Positions 10,009-20,256 of a stretch of 64,000 nt of DNA are shown in pieces. Positions within the stretch are counted from its first letter, which is position 1. Each line of letters starts with the position of its first letter. The DNA lies in assembly GCF_030295995.1 (NCBI RefSeq), contig NZ_AP027365.1, forward strand, positions 3,132,066 through 3,196,065, read 5' to 3'. This DNA comes from Thalassotalea hakodatensis (lineage in GTDB: Bacteria; Pseudomonadota; Gammaproteobacteria; Enterobacterales; Alteromonadaceae). The position numbers were made by a program, and so were the translations under genes. The notes under the pieces were generated by a model, which was given only the letters and a program-made list of their open reading frames with translations, was not told where the DNA came from and did not search any database.

Positions 10009-11031
10009 ATGGCAAATCATTCTGTTCATGACCCTATACGTTTACAAGCGAGTGCTTGGATAAGCCGTTTAAATCGTGGGCTAACAGATGAAGAAAAGCC
10101 GCAATTAATCGCATGGATTAATCAAAACCCTAAACATCATAAAGCCATTTATAAATGTGCTTCCTTTTTTGATAATATTGCCCACCTTGAAGAGCTCAAT
10201 GGTGTATTTCCTTTAGAAGAAAATCCCCGTATCTGGACAACTAACGTCATCATTTCTACCGCCATCCTACTGGCAATTGCCATTTCTTTAACGGTTGCTT
10301 CTTTCTATTGGATTAAAAAACTCAACAACACACCATCTACACGTTTTTATGCCACGAACATTGGTGAATCACACCAATACACTTTACCTGATGGCAGCAA
10401 AGTATTACTAAACTCTAACAGCAAAGTCAGCGTAAATTATACGGAAACCTCAAGAGTCGTTAATTTAATTTATGGTGAAGGTCAATTTAATGTCGAAAAA
10501 AATGCTGATAAACCCTTTATTGTTATTGTTGGGCGCAAGTCCTTTACCGCATTAGGCACCATTTTTAATGTTGAAAAAAGCAACGAAATGGACATGGAAC
10601 TCATTGTCACCGAAGGTGTGGTTTTAATTAGTGATTCAACCCTAGATCATGCTCAATTAAAACAACGTATCAACCACGAGCAACAAAAAACTCACTCAAG
10701 AGACATTATTACTGCGCATGAGAAAGCAAGCATTGAAAACTCACGAAATCAACACGTAGCTACGCTATCTATGCCGCAATTATCAAAAGCACTGGCTTGG
10801 CAGCAAGGTATGTTAATTTTCGACAGCCAACCTCTAATGGAAGTGTTGCAAGAAGTGAGTCGTTATACAGACATTCAATTTGAAATATTGTCGAGCGATA
10901 TAGCTAACATTGAAATATCAGGCACCTATAACACTGGTGATGTAAAAAAATTATTAGCATCTTTAGCACATAATTTTAATATTCAATACAAGTACAACGC
11001 GACAAACACCGTACAATTATCATTAAAATAG
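10009..11031 (+). CDS. FecR-like membrane protein (anti-sigma/regulator type)
   Basis: A protein of 340 residues. The N-terminal DUF4880 region (about residues 10-55) is the part of FecR that contacts an ECF sigma factor. One membrane helix (about 78-101) leads to a periplasmic FecR domain (about 112-205, with YTLPDGSKVLLNSNSKV) and a C-terminal STN-like/DUF4974 domain (about 265-340). AAGGAAAAA precedes the ATG. In the classic design a TonB receptor signals to FecR, which controls a FecI-type sigma factor. The receptor follows directly, but no sigma factor gene lies on either side, so its partner must be elsewhere or missing. Confidence 0.88.
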   Translation: MANHSVHDPIRLQASAWISRLNRGLTDEEKPQLIAWINQNPKHHKAIYKCASFFDNIAHLEELNGVFPLEENPRIWTTNVIISTAILLAIAISLTVASFYWIKKLNNTPSTRFYATNIGESHQYTLPDGSKVLLNSNSKVSVNYTETSRVVNLIYGEGQFNVEKNADKPFIVIVGRKSFTALGTIFNVEKSNEMDMELIVTEGVVLISDSTLDHAQLKQRINHEQQKTHSRDIITAHEKASIENSRNQHVATLSMPQLSKALAWQQGMLIFDSQPLMEVLQEVSRYTDIQFEILSSDIANIEISGTYNTGDVKKLLASLAHNFNIQYKYNATNTVQLSLK

Positions 11032-11109
11032 GCGATTATGTAATGATTGCCTTTGCCCTTTAATCTCATCGTAATATACTAACGCATAATTACATTCACT
11101 TATGAGTAA

Positions 11110-13986
11110 GTGCCACAGACTTTTATGTTGTTTTCTCAACTAACCACAAGAGAAAAAAAGCGTGTCTATTGGGCAAAATTCTTCAGCTTTAAGCTATTGA
11201 TATTTTGTACCATTATACTCGTTACTGTTGCCAGCAGAGCTAATACTAATGATCTGTATTTGTTCGAGATACATGCGCAAAGTGTCGATAAAGCACTAAG
11301 CTTATTTGGCCAGCAAACACAACAAACGTTAATTTACTCATACGAATTAACCCACCCCTTTACATCAAACGCGGTACATGGATATTACACGCAGCAACAG
11401 GCGTTACGTATTTTATTACGTAACACTAGTCTGCACGCAAAAATAAGTAAAACGGGTGAAATAAAGATTGTTAAACAACATGAAAACTCGAACAACGCTA
11501 TTGCAAAAACGAATGATAAAATAGTAGAAAATACTGACAACAATACTAAAGGGCTCATTGAAAAGATTGCCATTATTGGCAATCGGGGATTTTCGAGAAG
11601 CATTACCGAACTAACAATACCGGTTGATATTCTAACCAACAAGGCATTATTAGCAACCGGAGAAACAGAATTAGGTCGAATGATTCAAAAGCTCGCCCCT
11701 TCGTTTAATTTTTCAAGCTCTTCAATCAGTGATGGCACTGATGTTTTAAAACCCGCCACACTCAGAGGCTTAGGCCCGGACCAAACACTAATATTGATTA
11801 ATGGTAAACGTAGACACCATGCAAGTTTAATTCATATTAATACCTCAGTAGGCCGTGGTACTGCTGGTGCTGATATTAATGCTATCCCTGCTAACGCTAT
11901 AGATCGAGTAGAAATTCTTCGAGACGGTGCGGCTGCACAATATGGCTCAGATGCAATAGCTGGAGTCATCAATATCGTCTTAAAGTCCGGTCGTCAAAAA
12001 AATAATATAAGTACTTCTATCGGTCAATATCATAAAGGCGACGGGGAAACGGTAAACACCAGCATAAATTATCATCACGCTATTGGCACCAAGGGCTTCA
12101 TAAATACGACATTGTCATTAATACACCACAACAGTACAGATCGTTCAAGCTTACATGGCACTTGCCAATACACAAAATGTAAAGAACTGGAAGAAGGAAA
12201 GTACCTATCAGATGATCCTAGAGAAGCTGCCGCCAATCGTAAAACATTTCGCATCGGTGACCCTCATTCTAAACAATTTAACCTAGCCTATCATTCAGAA
12301 TTTACCTTAGCTCAGGGAAAACTCTATAGCTTCGCTGTGTATTCAGAGCGTCACAATAACACTGCTGCTTTTTTCAGACACGCGAATAGCCAAGAGGCAA
12401 ACCCAGTATTAGCAGACGGTCTTGCAACGGTGAAAGATGGTTATCTACCCTTCATTGATTCAGACATCACTGATAAATCGTTCACACTGGGCTATAAAGG
12501 AACAATGGCTAAAGATTTATTTTATGATCTTTCATATTCCTATGGAAAAAACAGCATTGATTATGAAACCCAGAACGCCATAAATGCTTCTTACGCGAAT
12601 TCATTACAAACACAATTTTCTCCGGAGGATATAAGAAACAAAACACCTACTAACGCAAGTGCATACGGTTTATCGTTATCATTACAAACAGTAAACCTTG
12701 ATTTAAAACGCCAATTCAGTGAATTTGATTTAGCCTTTGGCCTAGAAGTCAGAAAAGATCATTATCAAGTCATTGCAGGGGAACAATACAGTTACTTTGA
12801 TTATGACCAACACCTACAACTCCCCGTTAATGCACTTCCGGGGATCCAAGGATTTCCTGGTATTTCACCAGACGAAGCCGTAGATGAACAACGTGATGTT
12901 TTATCATTCTACCTCGAGCTAAACACTAGTATCACGCCAAATATTGACTTTACGGGGGCATTGCGTTTTGACGACTATGATGGCGTTAACGATATTTCTA
13001 ATTTTAAATTAGCCGCTAATTGGCAAGTAAACAAAGCTCTTGCCCTAAGAAGCTCTGTTAGCACAGGATTTAGAGCCCCATCGATGCAGCAGCTATATTT
13101 TAACAACACCAGTACTCAATTCGTAGTTGAAGATAGTCAACATCTTGTAGCAGAACAAATAGGCACGTTTAGAAATGATAGCCAACTCGCAAAATCAATC
13201 GGCATTCCCACGTTAAAAGAAGAGAAATCGACAAACTTTTCGTTAGGCGGCGTGTTAGATTTTGATGACTTAAAAATGACGCTTGATTATTACGCGATCA
13301 ACATTAAAGACCGCATCGTGATCAGTAATCAGTTATGTGCTGATTATTCAACAGTTCTTACCGAGGCACTGGCACAGGAACATGTTGATAAAGCACAAGT
13401 GTTTCTCAATGCTGCTGATACAAAAACACGAGGCCTCGATTTTATTGCGACTATAGATAGACAACTACCATACGGTGAATTAGCGTTTACTCTTGCAGCC
13501 AACATCACTAAGACCGAAGTCACTCAATTATACTCACCTAAAAACAGTGAGCTACATGTGCTTAATGTCGATGATGTTTTTTCCTCGCAAGACATTTCTA
13601 TCATTGAAACATGGCAACCTCAAGACAGAGTAAGCTTCATTGCTGATTTCCAACGTCATACTTGGCGCGTTAATTTTGCATTAAACCGTTACGGAGCTTA
13701 TACCATCCAAGATGGCGGTAAACAGCGATTCGAAGCTGAATGGTTAACAGATATCAGTATTGAGCAAAAACTGACACCTGCCCTGTCTTTATATGCTGGT
13801 ATCAACAATCTTTTTGATATAATGCCCGATAAAAATAACATTGGTAATGCGCATAGCGGCACTATTATCAATTCAAATAATGAAGTAATTGTGGAAAGCG
13901 ACGGAGTCTTTAAATACTCAAGACGCTCAGCCCCCTTTGGCTTTAACGGGCAATATTATTATGTTGGCTTACGGTATCATTTTTAA
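11110..13986 (+). CDS. TonB-dependent outer-membrane receptor with N-terminal STN signalling domain
   Basis: A large receptor (958 residues) for active uptake of an unidentified substrate. A signal/membrane segment (about residues 25-45) is followed by an STN domain (about 50-115), a plug domain (about 165-290, with LRGLGPDQTLILINGKRR and DGAAAQYGSDAIAGVINI) and a 22-strand-type barrel ending in an aromatic C-terminus (YYVGLRYHF). The STN domain fits signalling to the FecR-like protein encoded 78 bases upstream. The start is a GTG at 11110 or an ATG at 11125. Siderophore and carbohydrate receptors share this architecture, so the substrate cannot be named. Confidence 0.9.
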   Translation: MPQTFMLFSQLTTREKKRVYWAKFFSFKLLIFCTIILVTVASRANTNDLYLFEIHAQSVDKALSLFGQQTQQTLIYSYELTHPFTSNAVHGYYTQQQALRILLRNTSLHAKISKTGEIKIVKQHENSNNAIAKTNDKIVENTDNNTKGLIEKIAIIGNRGFSRSITELTIPVDILTNKALLATGETELGRMIQKLAPSFNFSSSSISDGTDVLKPATLRGLGPDQTLILINGKRRHHASLIHINTSVGRGTAGADINAIPANAIDRVEILRDGAAAQYGSDAIAGVINIVLKSGRQKNNISTSIGQYHKGDGETVNTSINYHHAIGTKGFINTTLSLIHHNSTDRSSLHGTCQYTKCKELEEGKYLSDDPREAAANRKTFRIGDPHSKQFNLAYHSEFTLAQGKLYSFAVYSERHNNTAAFFRHANSQEANPVLADGLATVKDGYLPFIDSDITDKSFTLGYKGTMAKDLFYDLSYSYGKNSIDYETQNAINASYANSLQTQFSPEDIRNKTPTNASAYGLSLSLQTVNLDLKRQFSEFDLAFGLEVRKDHYQVIAGEQYSYFDYDQHLQLPVNALPGIQGFPGISPDEAVDEQRDVLSFYLELNTSITPNIDFTGALRFDDYDGVNDISNFKLAANWQVNKALALRSSVSTGFRAPSMQQLYFNNTSTQFVVEDSQHLVAEQIGTFRNDSQLAKSIGIPTLKEEKSTNFSLGGVLDFDDLKMTLDYYAINIKDRIVISNQLCADYSTVLTEALAQEHVDKAQVFLNAADTKTRGLDFIATIDRQLPYGELAFTLAANITKTEVTQLYSPKNSELHVLNVDDVFSSQDISIIETWQPQDRVSFIADFQRHTWRVNFALNRYGAYTIQDGGKQRFEAEWLTDISIEQKLTPALSLYAGINNLFDIMPDKNNIGNAHSGTIINSNNEVIVESDGVFKYSRRSAPFGFNGQYYYVGLRYHF

Positions 13987-14017
13987 CAATAACCGCAGCC
14001 AACATTAACTCACATGA

Positions 14018-14788
14018 TCACTCTTTACGGGTAAAGACCCAGTCGTTGCCTTTAGATAAATCAGTATTGTATTGATATCCTGCAGCATTAAAGGCTTTTA
14101 AAGATGACAAACTATCTACTTTGTTCTCAATGATATATCGCGCCATTAAGCCACGTGCTTTTTTCGCAAAAAAGCTGATCATTTTATATTGGCCATTTTT
14201 CCAATCTTTGAACGCAGGTGTGATCACATTAGCCTTTAATTGCTTTTTCTTTACCGATTTAAAATATTCGTTTGATGCCAAGTTAATTAAAGTGTCATCA
14301 CCCTGCGCTGAAATAGCATCGTTTAACTTGTCTGTGATGATATCTCCCCAAAACTGATAGAGGTTTGTGCCACGTTCATTATCAAGCTTAATACCCATTT
14401 CAAGACGATAAGCTTGCATTAAATCAAGTGGTTTTAAAATACCATAAAGACCTGACAATATACGCATATGACGTTGAGCAAAATCAAAATCGTCATCTGA
14501 TAAACTTGCTGCATCTAAGCCAGTATAAACGTCACCATTAAATGCTAACACTGCAGGCCTTGCATTATCAGTGGTAAATGGTTGCTGCCAATCACCAAAA
14601 CGTGCAGCATTTAATCCAGCTAATTTATCACTAATTTTCATCAAACTTGCGATATCAGCAGGTGATAATTTTTTACAACGATCCACCAAAATTTGACTAT
14701 GTGATAAAAGCTCCGGTTGCGAGTATTTATCTGTAGCTAACGGCGACTCAAAGTCTAAGTTTTTTGCGGGAGAAACAACGAATAACAT
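14018..14788 (-). CDS. yaaA: Peroxide stress protein YaaA
   Basis: A protein of 256 residues, full length for the YaaA (DUF328) family, starting [17 protein letters not shown]. In E. coli YaaA lowers free intracellular iron and limits Fenton damage under peroxide stress, and it has a DNA-binding fold. Conserved family segments seen are [33 protein letters not shown] and the lysine-rich [14 protein letters not shown] near the end. It stands alone on the minus strand, converging on the receptor gene with a 31-base gap. Confidence 0.95.
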   Translation of the reverse strand: MLFVVSPAKNLDFESPLATDKYSQPELLSHSQILVDRCKKLSPADIASLMKISDKLAGLNAARFGDWQQPFTTDNARPAVLAFNGDVYTGLDAASLSDDDFDFAQRHMRILSGLYGILKPLDLMQAYRLEMGIKLDNERGTNLYQFWGDIITDKLNDAISAQGDDTLINLASNEYFKSVKKKQLKANVITPAFKDWKNGQYKMISFFAKKARGLMARYIIENKVDSLSSLKAFNAAGYQYNTDLSKGNDWVFTRKE

Positions 14789-14991
14789 AGAATACCTAAC
14801 AGAAAAAGACGATAATTAACTACTATATCACAGCGATATACAATTAAAATAATTTGCACTAAGAAGTCTCTTGCATTCAAGCTGTTTGTTAGGGCATATT
14901 AGAGCTGAAACTCAAATTAACAATATCGTTAACAAAGGTTAATCAGCACCATGATCAACCTCTCTTTTAGGAATTTATTAAGGCAACAAGT

Positions 14992-15945
14992 ATGGCGACG
15001 CAATTAGAACAATTGAAACAAATGACGACAGTAGTAGCAGATACCGGTGATATTGAAGCTATTGCAAAGTTTCAACCGCAAGATGCAACCACTAACCCAT
15101 CGCTACTACTAAAAGCAGCTTCATTACCTTCTTACCAGCATTTATTAACGCAAGCGGTAACATGGGCTAAAGAGCAATCATCAGACAGAAAGCAACAAAT
15201 TATTGATGCCAGTGACAAGCTGTCAGTGTTAATTGGTTTAGAAATTTTAAACATTATACCTGGCCGTATTTCAACAGAAGTAGATGCACGTCTTTCTTAT
15301 GATACTGCGGCATCTATTGAAAAAGCCCACAAGTTAATAGCAATGTATAACGAAGCAGGTATTAGTAACGATAGAATATTAATTAAACTTGCTTCAACAT
15401 GGGAAGGGATCAAAGCAGCTGAAAAGCTCGAACAAGACGGTATTAATTGTAATCTAACCTTACTGTTTAGTTTTGCTCAAGCGCAAGCGTGTGCAGAAGC
15501 AGGAACATTTTTAATTTCTCCTTTTGTGGGTCGCATTTTAGATTGGTACAAAAAAGATACGGGTAAAACTGAATACTTATCTCATGAAGATCCTGGTGTG
15601 ATCTCAGTGACCAAAATATACAACTATTATAAAGCTAAAGGCTATAAGACAGTTGTCATGGGGGCAAGTTTTAGAAACAGTGGTGAAATTCTCGAATTAG
15701 CTGGTTGTGATAGATTGACCATCAGTCCACAATTACTTGATGAGCTAGCGTCAACCGATGCTCCTTTAACCCAAAAACTTGCTGCAAATCAAGCTCCGTT
15801 AGAGCCAGAAGCTGCATTAACAGAAGCTCAATTTCGTTGGGCATTAAACCAAGATGCAATGGCAACAGAAAAGCTTGCAGAAGGCATCCGTAATTTTGCC
15901 GCTGATCAAGTAAAACTAGAGCAACAGTTAAACGACTTATTTTAA
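14992..15945 (+). CDS. tal: Transaldolase
   Basis: A protein of 317 residues, class 1 transaldolase like E. coli TalA/TalB. It moves a three-carbon dihydroxyacetone unit between sedoheptulose 7-phosphate and glyceraldehyde 3-phosphate in the non-oxidative pentose phosphate pathway. The Schiff-base lysine is K132 in [12 protein letters not shown]. The phosphate-binding region ([13 protein letters not shown], then [11 protein letters not shown]) is intact. It is monocistronic, with about 200 bases upstream for a promoter and no obvious terminator after the stop. Confidence 0.96.
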   Translation: MATQLEQLKQMTTVVADTGDIEAIAKFQPQDATTNPSLLLKAASLPSYQHLLTQAVTWAKEQSSDRKQQIIDASDKLSVLIGLEILNIIPGRISTEVDARLSYDTAASIEKAHKLIAMYNEAGISNDRILIKLASTWEGIKAAEKLEQDGINCNLTLLFSFAQAQACAEAGTFLISPFVGRILDWYKKDTGKTEYLSHEDPGVISVTKIYNYYKAKGYKTVVMGASFRNSGEILELAGCDRLTISPQLLDELASTDAPLTQKLAANQAPLEPEAALTEAQFRWALNQDAMATEKLAEGIRNFAADQVKLEQQLNDLF

Positions 15946-16097
15946 TATCAATATACGTTTTATTGTTATTCAATTGGCTTTTGGAAATAAAAAACACGTA
16001 AAATTCATTTTTTATTAAAATTTAGTTAAAAAATGTTTCATTTATATAACAGAGTATGGTATTAAAAACATGCTGTTGTAGAAAAAAGGAGCATTCC

Positions 16098-16271
16098 ATG
16101 AATAACGTAGAACAAATATTGGACTCACTAAGTAAGCAACCTAAGGCGTCAACATCAAGCAATAAAAAGCGAAAATGGCGAGAAATAGAACAAATAAAAG
16201 AACGGTTCCAACTCGAAAAAGAACTCAAGGAATACGAAGATTCACTTGAGTATATGTTGGATGAGTTTTAA
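16098..16271 (+). CDS. Small DUF3545 family protein
   Basis: A protein of 57 residues, highly charged, with the RKWREIEQIK core typical of DUF3545, a small family of unknown function in Vibrio, Shewanella and relatives. The ATG at 16098 is chosen because AAAGGAG stands at ideal spacing. A longer frame starting at 16056 would add a Cys-rich extension with no support. The second half is probably a helix rich in Glu, Lys and Leu. A strong terminator follows at once, so it appears to be monocistronic. Confidence 0.85.
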   Translation: MNNVEQILDSLSKQPKASTSSNKKRKWREIEQIKERFQLEKELKEYEDSLEYMLDEF

Positions 16272-16290
16272 CGAACACAAGCCATTACAC

Positions 16291-16316
16291 AAAACCCAGT
16301 TTCGACTGGGTTTTTT
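16291..16316 (+). terminator. Rho-independent terminator after DUF3545 gene
   Basis: The stem AAAACCCAGT / ACTGGGTTTT closes a TTCG tetraloop and runs into six Ts. This is a very stable terminator. The next gene begins within about 30 bases. Confidence 0.95.
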
Positions 16317-16328
16317 ATTAATTATTAA

Positions 16329-16883
16329 TTGTTAACGGAGTTAGTTATTAAAGGCCTTGGCAATAAAAACGCCGCAATAAATGTTTATGTAGAATCAACA
16401 CCTAATATTGATAAATATCTTGAGCAAACTACTTGCCGCTTTATGGACATGAATGAGATTAACGCCATTGGCCAACAAGCCGGCAATGGCTGGCGAAAAG
16501 TGTTTAACGTGTATGCAAAGTTTATCTATGAATTATCGACTGATGAAGCTCGCTCTTTTGAAAATTGGCAACAATTCCGTGATAAACAATTATTACAAGT
16601 GGGATCATCGTTATGTCTTTGGCTTTCATGCTCAGCTGAGCAGTTAAAACGCAACATTAACAAAAGTGACGCTATTCATATTGTAATGGGCAAAGGATAT
16701 GCAAAGAAACTATCACTAACTGAACGATGTTTTTGGTTAAGTGAAGACTTTGCTATAAAAAGTGAGCAACAGTTAATCATTTGCCCTTATTTCGACTATC
16801 GGCAACTGACTAATGAAAAAATCACTTATTTATGCCAGCTGCTGAAACAATCGTTTCCTGATTTTTATAAGGCACTCAGTTGA
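16329..16883 (+). CDS. Conserved hypothetical protein, start codon uncertain
   Basis: An open frame of about 180 residues with clearly protein-like sequence (GNGWRKVFNVYAKFIYELS, then DAIHIVMGKGYAKKLSL). It resembles proteins of unknown function in Alteromonadales, possibly DUF6942, but this was not verified. The frame opens right after a stop at 16326-16328, and the first ATG is 38 codons in, inside conserved-looking sequence. Candidate starts are the TTG at 16329 without a ribosome binding site, or the ATT at 16347, which has GGAG six bases upstream. Its 3' end overlaps the convergent EAL gene by 19 bases. Confidence 0.65.
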   Translation: MLTELVIKGLGNKNAAINVYVESTPNIDKYLEQTTCRFMDMNEINAIGQQAGNGWRKVFNVYAKFIYELSTDEARSFENWQQFRDKQLLQVGSSLCLWLSCSAEQLKRNINKSDAIHIVMGKGYAKKLSLTERCFWLSEDFAIKSEQQLIICPYFDYRQLTNEKITYLCQLLKQSFPDFYKALS

Positions 16884-17638
16884 TATAAATTACCACTAAG
16901 TAACCATGGGGGATAGACTTGACTAGGCTCACTAGCAGGCATAGCAAGGTAGTATCCTTGAGCAAAACGCATGCCTAAGCTACGTAAAAGAGTGAACTCT
17001 TGATGGTTTTCAATTCCTTCTACAATAACTTCTGCGTTAGCAGACTTTGCTAGCTCAAAAATAGCAGTTAGAAACTTTCGTTTAAAGCTATCTTGATGGC
17101 AATTTTCAACAAAATAACGATCAACTTTTACAATGTTAGGTCGCAATAAGCTCCACATTTTTAAACCAGAATAGCCAGCACCTAGATCATCAATGGCCAC
17201 ATCAAAGCCAAATTGACGGTATTTTTCTAATGCTTGTTTCAACATCGTTGCATTCGGGTAGGGATACTTCTCACTTAACTCAATAACAATTTGATGACAA
17301 TTTAACCCTGCTAATTCAACTAACTTTATTGTTTCTCCTTGAGGGTGAGCCTTATCAAGGAGTACTAATGGACTGATATTAAGAAATAGCTTTCCTTTAA
17401 GCCCTAGCTGAACAAACCTTTTGATAGCAATATCACGGCAAATAATTTCAAGTTCAGATAACAACCCTAAATCAGTTGCGCATTGGAATAAACGATCTGG
17501 AGAATGCAATGCGCTATCTTTAGGGCCTCGCGTTAACGCTTCGTATCCTAGGATGGATTTATTTTGAACATCAAAGATCGGCTGAAAAACAGTACTTACC
17601 GCTTTGTTATTAATTATTTTTTCAATTTCTCTATACAC
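16865..17638 (-). CDS. EAL-domain cyclic di-GMP phosphodiesterase
   Basis: A cytoplasmic protein of 257 residues consisting almost only of an EAL domain, which linearises cyclic di-GMP to pGpG. Catalytic features are present: YEALTRGP, the metal ligands in LFLNISP, VIELSEKYP and AIDDLGAGYS, the lysine in VKVDRYF, and VEGIEN. On this basis it should be active. The start is a GTG at 17638 with AAGGAG at good spacing. No sensor domain is attached, so its control must come from expression or partners. It lies downstream of parC in the same direction, with a gap of about 90 bases. Confidence 0.92.
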   Translation of the reverse strand: MYREIEKIINNKAVSTVFQPIFDVQNKSILGYEALTRGPKDSALHSPDRLFQCATDLGLLSELEIICRDIAIKRFVQLGLKGKLFLNISPLVLLDKAHPQGETIKLVELAGLNCHQIVIELSEKYPYPNATMLKQALEKYRQFGFDVAIDDLGAGYSGLKMWSLLRPNIVKVDRYFVENCHQDSFKRKFLTAIFELAKSANAEVIVEGIENHQEFTLLRSLGMRFAQGYYLAMPASEPSQVYPPWLLSGNLYQLSAL

Positions 17639-17729
17639 TAGAATCTCCTTACCAGTGCATAGTAGGTGCTATGTGTGACATTTTTATGACAAAAACAGCA
17701 CCTTTATTCTTGTTTTACGAAAATCTCTC

Positions 17730-20036
17730 TTATGAGCCTTCAATATCTATATGCTCTGATCCTTCAATTTCTGATCCCACATGAACCGATTCAATATCGA
17801 TGCGATCAACACGTTGTAAACCTCTTGGCAGTTTATTGCCTCGACGACCTCTTTCTCCACGGTAATGGGTAATATCGGTGGCTTTTAAGGTTAATTTACG
17901 CTTACCAGCGTGAAGCGTTACAGCGTCGCCTTCTGCAATAATTTCAATGAGGGTGACAAACTCTTCTCTTGCTTTAGCACGCGCTGAAGCAATATTTATA
18001 ATTTTATTGCCTTTACCTTTACTTAATACCGGTAAATCTTTCACTGGAAAAACCAACATACGGCCTTCAGATGTAATGGTTAGCACTAAAGAAGACTCGA
18101 AGTTATTAATAGGCTTAGGTGTTAAAACCTTGGCATTACTTGGTAAACTTAACAGGGCTTTACCATTTTTATTCCGGCTTACCATGTCAGAAAATTTACC
18201 GACAAAGCCATAACCAGCATCGCTACTTAGCAAATAACTACTCTCGTCATCAGCCATAACAGTTTGTTCAAAATTTTCACCTGTTGGCAGGTTAAAACGA
18301 CCTGTTAACGGCTCTCCTTGACTTCGTGCTGTAGGCAAAGAATGGGCATCTGTTGCATATGCACGCCCTGTTGAATCTATGAAGACCACTGGACGGTTAC
18401 TTCTACCGCGGGCAGAACACAAGAAGGTATCACCAGCTTTATAACTCATCGCCTGAGGGTCAATATCATGACCTTTTGCACATCTCGCCCAGCCCTTTTC
18501 TGAAATCACAACAGTGACAGGTTCACTTGGGACTAAATCTTTTTCTGACAGGGCTTTAGCTTCTGTACGCTCAACTATTGTTGAACGTCGTTCATCCCCA
18601 TATTTTTCAGCAGCAGCAAGAATTTCTTTTTTCAATAACGTATTCATTCTCGCTTTAGAATTAAGCGTTTTCTCTAAATATTCTCGTTCTTTGTTGAGTT
18701 CGTCTTGTTCTGCTTTTATTTTAACTTCTTCTAATTTAGCAAGTTGACGTAGTTTAATCTCCAAAATCGCTTCTGCTTGACGCTCAGATAGCGAAAAACG
18801 GGAAATCAACTCAGCTTTTGGATCATCAAAGTTTCTAATGATCTCAATAACTTCATCGATATTTAAATACGCTATTAATAAACCTTCAAGCAAGTGTAAC
18901 CTTGCTAATACTTTGTCTAAACGGTACTGTAATCTTCTGGTGACGGTATCACGCCTATACACTAGCCACTCTGACAAAATATCACGTAAGTTTTTAACCG
19001 CAGGCTTACCGTCTAAGCCAATCATGTTGAGGTTAACACGGTAATTTTTTTCTAGATCAGTCGTCGCAAATAAATGTTGCATTAATTGTTCAATATCAAC
19101 ACGATTAGAGCGCGGCACCACAACGAGGCGTACTGGATTTTCATGATCTGATTCATCACGTAGATCAACAACCATCGGTAGTTTTTTTGCTGTCATTTGA
19201 GCTGCTATTTGCTCTAATACTTTTCCGCCAGAAGCTTGATGAGGCAATGCGGTGATCACAACTTCACCGTGTTCAATATCATAAACAGCCCGCATTTTTA
19301 TACTTCCGCGACCTGTCTGATAAATTTTTTCAATGTCAGATTTAGGCGTTATAATTTCTGCGTCAGTTGGATAATCAGGACCTTTTACATGTTCAAGTAA
19401 TTCATGTAACTCTGTTTTAGGGGCTTCAAGAAGTTGCACACAAGCACTAGATATTTCACGAACATTATGAGGAGGAATATCGGTCGCCATACCTACCGCA
19501 ATCCCTGTAATACCATTTAACAAGATATGAGGTAAACGCGCAGGTAAAGTTTTAGGCTCTTTCATTGTACCGTCAAAGTTAGGCACCCAATCTACCGTAC
19601 CCTGTCCCAACTCAGCTAATAGTACCTCACTAAATCGTGAAAGCCGTGCTTCGGTATATCGCATAGCAGCAAATGACTTAGGATCATCTGGAGCCCCCCA
19701 GTTACCTTGACCATCCACTAATGGATAACGGTATGAGAATGGTTGAGCCATTAACACCATGGCTTCATAACACGCAGAGTCACCATGAGGGTGAAACTTA
19801 CCTAACACATCACCGACGGTTCTCGCCGATTTTTTGTATTTAGCAACGGCTGACAAACCTAGCTCTGACATTGCGTATACGATTCTACGCTGTACTGGTT
19901 TCAGGCCATCGCCAATATGTGGCAATGCACGATCCATGATGACATACATGGAATAATTTAAGTAAGCTTCTTCAGTAAACTGTCTTAACGGACGTTGTTC
20001 TATTCCGTCTAAACTATAATCAAGCGCATCAGACAT
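17730..20036 (-). CDS. parC: DNA topoisomerase IV subunit A
   Basis: A protein of 768 residues, the DNA-cleaving subunit that with ParE decatenates replicated chromosomes. The catalytic tyrosine is Y127 ([10 protein letters not shown]). The quinolone-resistance region reads [11 protein letters not shown]87 and E91 match the E. coli S80 and E84, so the residues usually changed in resistant strains are in their sensitive state. The C-terminal beta-pinwheel is shorter than that of gyrase A. Its partner parE is 9 kb away on the same strand, separated by signalling genes. Confidence 0.97.
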   Translation of the reverse strand: MSDALDYSLDGIEQRPLRQFTEEAYLNYSMYVIMDRALPHIGDGLKPVQRRIVYAMSELGLSAVAKYKKSARTVGDVLGKFHPHGDSACYEAMVLMAQPFSYRYPLVDGQGNWGAPDDPKSFAAMRYTEARLSRFSEVLLAELGQGTVDWVPNFDGTMKEPKTLPARLPHILLNGITGIAVGMATDIPPHNVREISSACVQLLEAPKTELHELLEHVKGPDYPTDAEIITPKSDIEKIYQTGRGSIKMRAVYDIEHGEVVITALPHQASGGKVLEQIAAQMTAKKLPMVVDLRDESDHENPVRLVVVPRSNRVDIEQLMQHLFATTDLEKNYRVNLNMIGLDGKPAVKNLRDILSEWLVYRRDTVTRRLQYRLDKVLARLHLLEGLLIAYLNIDEVIEIIRNFDDPKAELISRFSLSERQAEAILEIKLRQLAKLEEVKIKAEQDELNKEREYLEKTLNSKARMNTLLKKEILAAAEKYGDERRSTIVERTEAKALSEKDLVPSEPVTVVISEKGWARCAKGHDIDPQAMSYKAGDTFLCSARGRSNRPVVFIDSTGRAYATDAHSLPTARSQGEPLTGRFNLPTGENFEQTVMADDESSYLLSSDAGYGFVGKFSDMVSRNKNGKALLSLPSNAKVLTPKPINNFESSLVLTITSEGRMLVFPVKDLPVLSKGKGNKIINIASARAKAREEFVTLIEIIAEGDAVTLHAGKRKLTLKATDITHYRGERGRRGNKLPRGLQRVDRIDIESVHVGSEIEGSEHIDIEGS

Positions 20037-20256
20037 TCATCTTTCCCAAAATTTGCTAACGATTTTATGTATCAATAGCAATAATTACTCGTATATTGTT
20101 TTTTTCTTCTTAAAAAAGTTAAGTTGCTACATAACTTCAACTCTCCTTTGTAGCTTAGCGAATTATTGCACTGGAAAAAACTGTTTGTTGTATATATTTT
20201 GAAATACAGCAAACTGTTTATTCGCTATCGGTCTACGGATTATCTTGGTTCATTAA

